From: Actinoplanes siamensis
GTDB lineage: Bacteria > Actinomycetota > Actinomycetes > Mycobacteriales > Micromonosporaceae
DNA length: 64,000 nucleotides
Assembly (NCBI RefSeq): GCF_016862395.1
Contig: NZ_BOMW01000023.1
Location: 62,001-126,000 of the forward strand
Direction of reading: 5' to 3'
Made by a program: the position numbers and the translations under genes. Shown piece by piece: positions 26,977 to 34,815 of this stretch; within the stretch, counting starts at the first letter, position 1, and each line of letters begins with the position of its first letter. The notes beneath the pieces were generated by a model. The model searched no databases. It was not told the DNA's origin and saw nothing but the letters and a program-made list of their open reading frames with translations.

Positions 26977-27277
26977 GCTAGTGCGGCCCCACCACGCGAT
27001 GCCAGCCGATTACCACGGCACGGCGAGCACCCGGACATGCTTGTCACAACACCAGCCCGGACGGACCGGGCAGGAACGGCGCCGGCGCCCGAGCGCTAGT
27101 CTTCGACTGCTCGCCCGTGTGCATCCGGGGCATCGCTGGCTCGCGCGCCTATAACCCCCCGGAACGGTCTGGCCGGCCTTCTGCGCGCAAGGGTCCCCGC
27201 GTCCGGCGCCGGAACTCAGCGGCGCTGGAAGACGGCTGGCATCCGGCGCCCGGACTTCTTACACAAGACTTGCCGGC
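26977..27277. other. Divergent intergenic region, nothing recognised
   Basis: About 300 bases separate the divergently read APH-like kinase and the PCD-like/VOC gene. No coding signal, repeat or clear operator is visible. Confidence 0.45.
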
Positions 27278-27946
27278 ATGAGCCCGAACGCCGGCCGGAT
27301 AATGTCCTCCATGGATATGAGCAGGCAGGCCGCCTCGGCAGCCGTCAGTGACCGGGGCTGGCGATACGTTCTCGGGACCTTGCGCACCTCAGTGCCGGTC
27401 TCCTCGCTGGCCCACGCCACCGAGGTGGCCACCCGGGCGATCACCGCCTGCGGCGCCGCCGCCGACGACCACCTGCGGGTGGACCTGCGCGCCGACCGGG
27501 TCTTCCTCACGCTGGGCAGCAGCGAGCAGGCGACCGTCGAACTGGCTCAGCTGATCACGGTCGCCGTCCCGGAGACCGAGCCCTACGGCGTCCAACTGCT
27601 GGAGATCGCCATCGACGCGCTGGACATCCCGGCGATCCGGCCGTTCTGGAAGGCTGTTCTGGCCTACACCGACGAGGGTGGCGCCGACGGGCCCCGGGAT
27701 CCGATCGTCGACCCGGACCGGCTGGGTCCGGCGATCTGGTTCCAGCAGATGAGCGAGCCGAGGCCGCAGCGCAACCGGATCCACTTCGACGTCTCGGTCG
27801 CCCATGACGAGGCGGCTGCGCGGATCGAGGCGGCGCTGAAGGCCGGCGGGCGGCTGGTGTCCGGCGAGCGGGCGCCCGCGTTCTGGGTCCTCGCCGACGC
27901 GGAGGGCAACGAAGCGTGCATCACCACCTGGCAGGGCCGCGACTGA
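27278..27946 (+). CDS. Fusion of pterin-carbinolamine-dehydratase-like and VOC (glyoxalase-like) domains
   Basis: This 222-residue protein has two parts. Residues ~25-100 resemble the small PCD/DCoH fold (WRYVLGTLRTSV, then DHLRVDLRADRVFLTL), but a complete PCD active-site set is not evident. Residues ~108-220 form a glyoxalase/VOC-like domain starting VQLLEIAIDALDI and containing RNRIHFDVSVAHDEA and AFWVLADAEGNEACI. This fusion recurs in actinobacteria without an assigned activity. The start may be the ATG at 27278 or a later one at 27302 or 27311; none has an obvious ribosome binding site. It is convergent with the NarL-type response regulator. Confidence 0.75.
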   Translation: MSPNAGRIMSSMDMSRQAASAAVSDRGWRYVLGTLRTSVPVSSLAHATEVATRAITACGAAADDHLRVDLRADRVFLTLGSSEQATVELAQLITVAVPETEPYGVQLLEIAIDALDIPAIRPFWKAVLAYTDEGGADGPRDPIVDPDRLGPAIWFQQMSEPRPQRNRIHFDVSVAHDEAAARIEAALKAGGRLVSGERAPAFWVLADAEGNEACITTWQGRD

Positions 27947-27984
27947 CACCGGGCAGCGGCCGGGGGTGCCGGTCCCACCTCCGC

Positions 27985-28635
27985 TCAGCGGGAGGCCTGC
28001 AGGAAGCGCAGGACCGCGGTGACCCGCCGGTCGGCGCGGTCGTCCGGGGCCAGGCCCAGCTTCGCGAAGATGCTGCGGATGTGCTTGTGGACCGCGCCCT
28101 CGGTGATCACCAGCTTCTCCGCGATCGCCGTGTTGCCCAGGCCCTCGGCCATCAGCGTGAGCACGTCGCGCTCGCGCGGGCTGAGCCGGCTCACCCCGCT
28201 GTCCGGCCGGGTGCGCGCCAGCAGCTGCCCGACCACCTCGGGGTCGACAGCGGTGCCGCCGGAGGCCACCCGGTGCAGCGCGGACAGGAACTCCTCCACC
28301 CGGCCGACCCGCTCCTTGAGCAGGTAGCCGAGGCCGGCCGACCCGTGCGCGAGCAGGTCCGTGGCGAAGGCCTGCTCGACGTACGCCGAGAGGACCAGCA
28401 CCGCCAGGCCCGGCTGCCGGCGGCGGGCCTCGACCGCCGCGACGATCCCCTCGTCGGTGTGGGTCGGGGGCATCCGGACGTCCACGATGGCGACGTCGGG
28501 CCGGAAGGACGACACCGCGTCGAGGAACGAGCCGGGCTCGTCCGCGGTCGCCACCACGTCCAGCCCCTCGGCGCGCAGGAGCAGGGCGAGCCCCTCCCGC
28601 AGCAGGGCGTCGTCCTCGGCGATCACGATCCGCAC
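27985..28635 (-). CDS. NarL/LuxR-type two-component response regulator
   Basis: This 216-residue response regulator has a receiver domain (~1-120; acidic pocket AEDDA, phospho-acceptor Asp52 in IVDVRMPP, conserved Lys in LLKERV). The C-terminal LuxR HTH (~150-210) carries SRLSPRERDVLTLMAEG and GAVHKHIRSIFAKLGL. The start is a GTG at 28635, 13 bases inside the 3' end of the sensor-kinase gene, so kinase and regulator are co-translated. Target genes cannot be read from the sequence. The trypsin-like protease gene directly upstream of the operon, on the same strand, is one possibility. Confidence 0.95.
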   Translation of the reverse strand: MRIVIAEDDALLREGLALLLRAEGLDVVATADEPGSFLDAVSSFRPDVAIVDVRMPPTHTDEGIVAAVEARRRQPGLAVLVLSAYVEQAFATDLLAHGSAGLGYLLKERVGRVEEFLSALHRVASGGTAVDPEVVGQLLARTRPDSGVSRLSPRERDVLTLMAEGLGNTAIAEKLVITEGAVHKHIRSIFAKLGLAPDDRADRRVTAVLRFLQASR

Positions 28636-29858
28636 GGCAACTCCACGTCCATCGTCGTCGGCCCACCCGGTGGGCTGGTCAGCACGAAGCGGCCATCGTA
28701 GGCCGCGACCCGCCGGCGCATCCCGGCGAGCCCGGAGCCGCCGTGCTCGTCCGCGCCGCCGGCGCCGTCGTCGGCGACCCGCACGCGCAGCCGGTCGCCG
28801 TCGCGGCGCACGGTGACCTCGGCGGACGTGGCGCCACTGTGCTTCACCACGTTGGTCAGCGCCTCGGCCACCACGAAGTACGCCGTCGCCTCCACCGACG
28901 CCGCGCACCGGCCGGGCACGTCCACGTCGACCCGGCACGGCACCGCGCAGTTCCCGGCCAGCCCGGCCAGCGCTCCGGCCAGGCCCCGGTCGTCGAGCAC
29001 CGGCGGCAGGATGCCCCGCACCACCGCGCGCAGCTCCCCGAGGGCCTGCTCGGTGGCGTCCTGCGCGCGGTCCAGGATCTCCGCGGCGGCGTCCGGGTTG
29101 CGGTCCAGCGCCCGCCGCGCCGCGCCGATCAGCACGTTGAGCGCGACCAGGCGGTTCTGCGTGCCGTCGTGCAGGGATCGCTCGATGCGGCGCAGCTCGG
29201 CGGCGTGCGCGTCGAGGGCGGCGGCGCGGGTGGCGGTCAGCTCGGCGACCCGCAGGGACAGGTCGACGCCGGGGGCCGGCGCGAGCAGCCGCCGGCCGGG
29301 CAGGGCCTGCAGCCGGGCGATGCCGGAGGTGAGTCCGACGGCCAGAGCCGCGCAGCCGAAGCCGATCAGCGACACGCCCGCCGCGTCGGCGAGCCCGTCG
29401 ATCCGCCACCAGATGATTCCCGGTCCGATCGGCCCGGGCTCCAGCAGCCAGTACCAGACCGGGAAAGTGATGTCCTCGACCGCGTACACCGGCAGTGTGA
29501 TCCCCAGCGCGCCGACCACGAACCCGGCCGTGCCGTGCAGGGACAACCAGGCCAGCTCGCGCCGGACGGTCAGGTCGGCCAGCGCCTGGCGGGCGTTCGC
29601 CGGCAGCGGCGGCGGGCCGATCACTTCCGGGCCCCGGCGGGTCAGCCGCGCACGCTCGCGGTCGGCGACCGCCCGGGTCACCCGGAACACCGTCGGCACC
29701 AGCGGCAGACCGACGCCGACCAGGCAGCCGACGGCCACCAGGACGAGCCAGACCAGCGCGGCGAACGCCAGCAGCGCGGTGCCCAGGCCGCCGACGACGT
29801 GCTCCAGGCCGCCCACGGCGACGCGCAGCCTCTGCTTGAGGTGGCCCCGCGCCCGCAT
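28623..29858 (-). CDS. NarL-partner sensor histidine kinase (HisKA_3)
   Basis: This 411-residue membrane kinase has a sensor region with hydrophobic segments around 25-57, 105-127 and 160-180 (PF13796-like putative sensor). A HisKA_3 dimerisation box RRIERSLHDGTQNRLVAL follows, with phospho-acceptor His230. The HATPase_c domain (~310-405) carries EALTNVVKHSGA and DDGAGGADEHGGSGLAGM. It pairs with the overlapping downstream response regulator. The stimulus is unknown. The ATG start at 29858 lies 38 bases after the protease stop, which suggests one transcript for all three genes. Confidence 0.95.
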   Translation of the reverse strand: MRARGHLKQRLRVAVGGLEHVVGGLGTALLAFAALVWLVLVAVGCLVGVGLPLVPTVFRVTRAVADRERARLTRRGPEVIGPPPLPANARQALADLTVRRELAWLSLHGTAGFVVGALGITLPVYAVEDITFPVWYWLLEPGPIGPGIIWWRIDGLADAAGVSLIGFGCAALAVGLTSGIARLQALPGRRLLAPAPGVDLSLRVAELTATRAAALDAHAAELRRIERSLHDGTQNRLVALNVLIGAARRALDRNPDAAAEILDRAQDATEQALGELRAVVRGILPPVLDDRGLAGALAGLAGNCAVPCRVDVDVPGRCAASVEATAYFVVAEALTNVVKHSGATSAEVTVRRDGDRLRVRVADDGAGGADEHGGSGLAGMRRRVAAYDGRFVLTSPPGGPTTMDVELPCGS

Positions 29859-29896
29859 GCCTCACAAGATAGGTACCGCGCGCCGCCTCGCGGAAG

Positions 29897-30769
29897 TCAG
29901 CCTGGCCCGCGGCGTGCCCCACGCCGTGTCCCAGGGCCGAGCCAGATCAGCCCGGCGAGCAGGGCGAGAGCAAGAGCGGAAAGACCGATTGCCGGTACGT
30001 ACGGCAGACCCGGCCCGGCCGTGACGGTGTCGTCGATCCACGACGCCAGATTGTCGGTGCGCGCGCTCGTGTCCGGCCCCTCGTGCGGGCACGCCGGTCC
30101 GGAACTGACCACGGCCACCAGCACCGGCGGGTCCTCCCGGAAGTAGGGGCCGCCGGAGTCGTGCTCGCAGGCGCTGGTGTCCGGGTGCGGCGCCCGGCCG
30201 GAGATCTCCAGGGTCGCGTCGCCCACCCGGTCGATCACGAACTCGCCGGTCTGCAGCCGGTCCGGGGTGGTGGATCCGTCGCGCGCCAGCCCGTACCCCG
30301 TCAATCGGACCTTCTCCCCCGCCGCGGGCGGGCTGTCGCCGACCCCCAGCGGGGGGACGTCGGTGACAGGTGTCGCCAGCTCGGCGAGCGAGACGTCCGC
30401 GGAGCCGGACTGCCGGACGTCCACGACCTCGATCTCGTGACCGCCGGGCCGGCCCAGCACGGTGCGGCCGACGATCGCGGTGGTACGCCGGGCGACCGTG
30501 CGCTCGACCCGCTTGCCCGCGGCGTCCCGGAAGCAGTGACCGGCAGTGATCACCCAGCGCGGCGCGATCAGCGCTCCCGAGCACCAGCTGTCCCGCGTGC
30601 CGCCGTCCTCGGTCGGAATGCCGGTCATGGTGAGCCGGACCGAGAACGGATAGTCGCCGTCGGGTGCGTCCGCGCCGTACGCGATGGCGTACGCCGGCCG
30701 GGAGCCGGCCAGCACCACCAGCACGATCGTGAGTAGGTTCGTCAGCAGACGGGACACGGGACGCACCAC
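29897..30769 (-). CDS. Secreted, C-terminally anchored trypsin-like serine protease
   Basis: This 290-residue S1-family protease begins with a signal peptide (~1-28, ending AYAIAYG). The complete triad is visible: His78 in VITAGHC, Asp125 in SADVSLAEL and Ser205 in CEHDSGGPYF. Paired cysteines near 63/79 and 201/227 fit disulfides. A hydrophobic stretch (~258-278) followed by an arginine-rich tail should anchor it to the membrane with the protease outside. There is no LPxTG motif. Two GTG codons at 30769 and 30766 are equally good starts. It precedes the NarL-type two-component genes on the same strand. Confidence 0.9.
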   Translation of the reverse strand: MVRPVSRLLTNLLTIVLVVLAGSRPAYAIAYGADAPDGDYPFSVRLTMTGIPTEDGGTRDSWCSGALIAPRWVITAGHCFRDAAGKRVERTVARRTTAIVGRTVLGRPGGHEIEVVDVRQSGSADVSLAELATPVTDVPPLGVGDSPPAAGEKVRLTGYGLARDGSTTPDRLQTGEFVIDRVGDATLEISGRAPHPDTSACEHDSGGPYFREDPPVLVAVVSSGPACPHEGPDTSARTDNLASWIDDTVTAGPGLPYVPAIGLSALALALLAGLIWLGPGTRRGARRGPG

Positions 30770-30906
30770 CGGGGGAATTCCGCAGGGACTGGGGCACCGA
30801 TGTTGCGCGGCGCAACGTTCGGGGACCGTCAGAGGCGTACTTATGGCAGCTTTATCTGGGCTCTGGAAGCCTGCAACGGACAGCGGTAGGTGACGGAGGG
30901 ACGCGG

Positions 30907-31566
30907 GTGCGGGTGCTGGTCGCCGAGGACGAGCGGATTCTGGCCGACACGGTGGCCGAGGGGTTACGCCGGTTCTCGATGGCGGTCGACGTCGTCTACG
31001 ACGGGGACAGCGCCGTCGAACGGCTCGGCGTCAACCGCTACGACGTCGCCGTCCTCGACCGGGACCTGCCCGGGCGCAGCGGCGACGACGTCTGCCGGTG
31101 GATCGCCGGCTCGGACGCCGGCACCCGGGTGCTGATGCTCACCGCGGCGGTCGGCATCCGCGACCGGGTCGAGGGCCTGGGGCTCGGCGCCGACGACTAC
31201 CTGACCAAGCCGTTCGCGTTCGCCGAGCTGGTGGCACGCTTGCAGGCGCTGTTCCGGCGGTCGGCGCCGGCGCTGCCGCCGGTGCTGGAGCGGGACGGGA
31301 TCGTGCTGGACGTGACCCGGCACACCGCCGCCCGTGACGGCCTGGTGCTGTCGTTGTCGCCGAAGGAGTTCGCCGTGCTGCACGTGCTGATGCGTGCCGG
31401 CGGCCGCGTGGTCAGCGCCGAGGAGCTGCTGGAACAGGCGTGGGACGAGCACGCCGATCCGTTCACCAACACGGTCCGGGTGACCATCATGACGCTGCGC
31501 CGGAAACTCGGCGAGCCGCCGCTGATCCACACGGTTCCGCGCGTCGGATACCGGCTGGGCTCATGA
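30907..31566 (+). CDS. OmpR/PhoB-type response regulator
   Basis: This 219-residue regulator has a receiver domain (~1-115; AEDER acidic pocket, phospho-acceptor Asp51 in VLDRDLPG, Lys in YLTKPF). A winged-helix trans_reg_C domain (~125-217) carries LSLSPKEFAVLHVLM and VRVTIMTLRRKLGEPPLIH. GGAGGG precedes the GTG start. The stop overlaps the start of the sensor kinase (ATGA). The gene is divergent from the protease gene across 137 bases, so it may also control the protease, although no operator was identified. Confidence 0.95.
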   Translation: MRVLVAEDERILADTVAEGLRRFSMAVDVVYDGDSAVERLGVNRYDVAVLDRDLPGRSGDDVCRWIAGSDAGTRVLMLTAAVGIRDRVEGLGLGADDYLTKPFAFAELVARLQALFRRSAPALPPVLERDGIVLDVTRHTAARDGLVLSLSPKEFAVLHVLMRAGGRVVSAEELLEQAWDEHADPFTNTVRVTIMTLRRKLGEPPLIHTVPRVGYRLGS

Positions 31567-32660
31567 GGATCGGCTCGCCGGCCCGGCGGATGCTGTTCGT
31601 CGCCGCGGTCCTGCTGGTCGCGGCGCAGTTCGCGCCATGGCTGGCGTCCCGGGTACTGGAGTTGTGGTCGGCGTTCGGGCCGGCCTGGTGCGCCCTGCCC
31701 GCATTGCGCGCCCCGGACGACACCACCTCCTTCATCTGCGTCCAGATCTACCGGCGGCCCAGCATTCCGCACACGTCGCTGGAATTGCTGATCCTGATCG
31801 CGATGGTGCTGGTCAGCCTCCCGGCGATCCGCTGGTGCCTGCGGCCGGTCCGGGACATGGTCCCGCTGATCGCCGACGTCGGGCCACAGAACCTGGGACA
31901 CCGGCTGCGGCCCGGTGACAGCGGCGACGAGCTGGCCCGGCTCGGCCGGGCGATCGACGAGATGATGGACCGGATCGCGGTGGGCTACGAGGCGCAGCGC
32001 CGCTTCGCCGCGGACGCCTCGCACGAACTGCGTACGCCGCTGGCGGTGCAGCGCACGCTGATCGAGGTCAGCATGGCGCAGTCGCTGGGGCCGGAGAAAC
32101 TGGAACTGCTGACCGGGCAGCTGCTGGACACCAACGAGCGCAACGAGCGCCTGATCGAGGGTCTGCTGGTGCTCAGCGAGAGCGATCGCGGGCTGATGTC
32201 GCACACGCCGCTGCGACTGGACCTGATCACCGAGGCGGTGGTCGACGCGCACCGCAAACGCGCCGCCGAGGCCGGCGTCACGATCACCACGCACCTGCGG
32301 CCCCGGGTGGTGGCCGGCGAGCAGGTGCTGCTGGAGCGGCTGGTCACCAACCTGGTGCAGAACGCGGTCAAGTACAACCGCCCGGACGGCACCATCGAGG
32401 TACACGTCGGCGACACCCCGGCGCTGACCGTGGTCAACACCGGCGACGACATCCCGCCGGACGAGGTGCCCGCGCTGTTCGAGCCGTTCCGGCGGCGCAC
32501 GGCCGCCCGGATCGACCACAGTGGCGGCGCGGGTCTCGGCCTGGCCATCGCCCGCTCGATCACCCGCGCGCACGACGGCACCATCGCCGCCACCTCCACC
32601 GGCGGCGACGGCCTGCGGGTCGACGTGTCGTTCCCGCCGGCGGGCTCACCGTCCGGGTGA
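31563..32660 (+). CDS. OmpR-partner sensor histidine kinase (HisKA)
   Basis: This 365-residue kinase has two transmembrane helices (~11-30 and ~72-92) that flank a short extracytoplasmic loop. A HAMP linker (~95-145) follows, then a HisKA domain with phospho-acceptor His154 in DASHELRTPLAV. The HATPase domain carries NLVQNAVKYN, TGDDIP and GGAGLGLAIAR. The small sensor loop contains two cysteines (CALPALRAPDDTTSFIC) that could form a disulfide. The ATG overlaps the regulator stop by 4 bases. Confidence 0.95.
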   Translation: MRIGSPARRMLFVAAVLLVAAQFAPWLASRVLELWSAFGPAWCALPALRAPDDTTSFICVQIYRRPSIPHTSLELLILIAMVLVSLPAIRWCLRPVRDMVPLIADVGPQNLGHRLRPGDSGDELARLGRAIDEMMDRIAVGYEAQRRFAADASHELRTPLAVQRTLIEVSMAQSLGPEKLELLTGQLLDTNERNERLIEGLLVLSESDRGLMSHTPLRLDLITEAVVDAHRKRAAEAGVTITTHLRPRVVAGEQVLLERLVTNLVQNAVKYNRPDGTIEVHVGDTPALTVVNTGDDIPPDEVPALFEPFRRRTAARIDHSGGAGLGLAIARSITRAHDGTIAATSTGGDGLRVDVSFPPAGSPSG

Positions 32661-32728
32661 CCGGGACCCCGCCGGGCCGGGTCGTCCTTGTCCGTGGATC
32701 GCCGGCCGGGTCGTTATCCTCTTGTCTG

Positions 32729-33328
32729 ATGAGCGCTTCCCCGGCCGGCCCTGGCCGCCCCCGCGACCCCGAGGTCGACCGGCGCATCACCCAGGCCGCG
32801 CTGGACGTCTTCGGCGACCTGGGCTGGGCCGGCTTCGCCATGGAGACCGTCGCCCGCCGCGCCGGCATCGGCAAGGCCACCCTCTACCTGCGCTGGAGCA
32901 GCAAGGAGGTGCTACTCACCGACGCCCTGACCGCCGGCCTGCCCCGGGTCGGCGACGTCGACACCGGCACCCTGCACGGCGACCTGGTCGAGCTGGCCAC
33001 CCAGATGATCAGCCTCTACGCCGGCCCGGCCAGCCGCGCGGCGCTGCGCCTGAACCTGGAGGCCGCCTCGATCACCGGGATCGCGGACCACTACGCCGCG
33101 ATGCGCCGATCGCAGATCTCCGCGGCCCGCGACATCATCCGCCGCGGCATCAGCCGCGGCGAGCTGCCCCCGGCCACCTCTGTCACGCTGCTGCTGAACA
33201 CGCTGGCCGGCGGCGCGATGATGCACGCTCTGACCACCCCGCCGGACGGCCGCGCCGAGCTGGCCGCCCGGGCCGGGGCGCACGCCCGCGAACTGGTCGG
33301 TTTCCTGCTCCACCCGGTGACCACCTGA
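32729..33328 (+). CDS. TetR family transcriptional regulator
   Basis: This 199-residue repressor-type protein has the N-terminal HTH METVARRAGIGKATLYLRW (~residues 32-50) and an all-helical C-terminal TetR_C-like domain. The ATG at 32729 has no ribosome binding site but sits just after TTATCCT, so the transcript may be leaderless. A GTG at 32657 overlapping the kinase stop by 4 bases is an alternative that would add 24 unconvincing residues. Its target is unknown. Confidence 0.9.
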   Translation: MSASPAGPGRPRDPEVDRRITQAALDVFGDLGWAGFAMETVARRAGIGKATLYLRWSSKEVLLTDALTAGLPRVGDVDTGTLHGDLVELATQMISLYAGPASRAALRLNLEAASITGIADHYAAMRRSQISAARDIIRRGISRGELPPATSVTLLLNTLAGGAMMHALTTPPDGRAELAARAGAHARELVGFLLHPVTT

Positions 33329-33872
33329 AGCCGGCCCGTCGACCGCCGCTGCGATTCCGCCTCGCCGCGCACCAGCGCTACGTCAGCAAGGGTGGCGACG
33401 GCGACTGCGGACGGACATGCCTGTCGCGGTACGTGTACGTCCAGTCGTTCGCCGACGCCGACGAGATCCGCGCCTGCTGGCGCGCCCGGCCGAGCCGACT
33501 TCGGCGCCGACGGGAGAGCGGTCGGTCCGGGCGTCCGCGCCGCGGTGGGCGGGTTTACCCATGGTGCTGAGCCGTCGGAGGCAGCGCGTTGTGCGGCAGC
33601 TGTTGAAGCATCTCAGTGCTCGGCCCGGGTAGGGCTGGCCCCACCATGGTCACGGGAGTCTGCCGTAGTGCCCCGGAGACCGCGCCGTTGATCTACTCAG
33701 ACCCGTGCGATCTTCTACTACGGACACCACGACAGGCTTTTCCCCGGGCAGCAGCTGCCCGGCAGCTCCCGACCGCGAACGTCGGCGTCGGATCCACCGG
33801 GGACGATCGGCCTCCCAGCTGGGCCACCGACGTGGTCCGGACGGACGTGCGGCCGGTGCCCGGGGTGGCGGG
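33329..33872. other. Intergenic region with a possible coding relic
   Basis: This gap of 544 bases lies between the TetR gene and the membrane-protein gene. In frame from about 33346 to 33570 there is coding-like sequence with strong GC3 bias (for example SRYVYVQSFADADEIRACW), but it has no start codon and ends at a stop at 33570. It may be the tail of a lost gene. The remainder shows nothing recognisable. Confidence 0.4.
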
Positions 33873-34688
33873 ATGGCGGCCATGAGCAGGGTTCACCTGT
33901 CTTCGAGGTCGGTGATCGCGTTACTCCTGGCCGCCGGCTCGGCGTTGGTGGCGGCATTCGTGCTCGCCCCGGCCGCCATCCTGAACGCCACCGATGCGGT
34001 GTTCAGCGACGAGGAGGCACGGCGGGACGCAGTCGGGCGCGGTCTCGTCGAGTATTGGCGAGGTGGCGGACCGGAGTTCCCCGCTCTCCTGGCCAGGCTC
34101 ACCGACTACTGGTTCCGATGGCACGCGATCAAGGTGGTGATCAGCTCGTTGATGCTCATGGTCTTCGTCCTGCTCGCCGTCGCGCTGTGGCGGAGATACC
34201 TGCACGGCGCGGCGAGGAACGCGGTGGGCGCTGTCGGCGCGACCGTCTTCGCCGTCCTTGCGACGGGACTGCTGATCCTGAACGTCCAGGCGACCGTCGT
34301 ACCGCTGATCGCGTTGCTGCCGCTGATGGCCGGCGAAACACCCGGCAACGAACTCGCTCGGACGTTGCGCGAGATGCGGGAGGGGCTGACGCAGTCGACC
34401 GGCCCGCACGCCAGTTCCCCCGCGCTGACAGTGCTTCTCGGGGAGGCCGAGCGTTACCACTGGATCATGGCCGCGATGGCCGCCACGGTGATGGCGGCAA
34501 CCGGCCTGGCGAGTGTGTCTCTGTGGAGGCGGCGCGTCGCCGACGACTCACGGGTCAGCTTCATGCGCCGGAGCATCGGCGTCGTCATGGCTCTCACCGC
34601 GAGCCTGCTACTGCTGGTGGCGGCCACCAGCGCGGTGTCAGCCACCGACCCTGCCGACACGGTCCTCGCCGCCATCGACGTGGACTGA
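33873..34688 (+). CDS. Polytopic membrane protein of unknown function
   Basis: This 271-residue protein has about five hydrophobic segments (~12-35, 85-107, 116-145, 196-215, 232-255). An acidic loop (NATDAVFSDEEARRD) and an amphipathic stretch around 155-185 separate them. No family motif is recognised. The start is taken at the ATG at 33873, preceded by a GGGGTGGCGGG tract; the ATG at 33882 is equally possible. The gene is convergent with the caspase-like protease gene (127-base gap) and may or may not belong with it. Confidence 0.65.
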   Translation: MAAMSRVHLSSRSVIALLLAAGSALVAAFVLAPAAILNATDAVFSDEEARRDAVGRGLVEYWRGGGPEFPALLARLTDYWFRWHAIKVVISSLMLMVFVLLAVALWRRYLHGAARNAVGAVGATVFAVLATGLLILNVQATVVPLIALLPLMAGETPGNELARTLREMREGLTQSTGPHASSPALTVLLGEAERYHWIMAAMAATVMAATGLASVSLWRRRVADDSRVSFMRRSIGVVMALTASLLLLVAATSAVSATDPADTVLAAIDVD

Positions 34689-34815
34689 CTGTCCTGTCCT
34701 TCGACTGTTGCGGCTGCGCCGAGCGGCCGTTGCGGACGCGTACATCTCGGTAGACCCCGATGCCGCCGCTGCGACCCACACCGGCTGGAGCGCGCGGCGT
34801 CGCCGGCCACTCGCC

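Noticed and set aside
34689..34815. Terminator between the membrane protein and the caspase-like gene
   Set aside because: Only weak, bulged GC pairings were found, so no hairpin could be supported.
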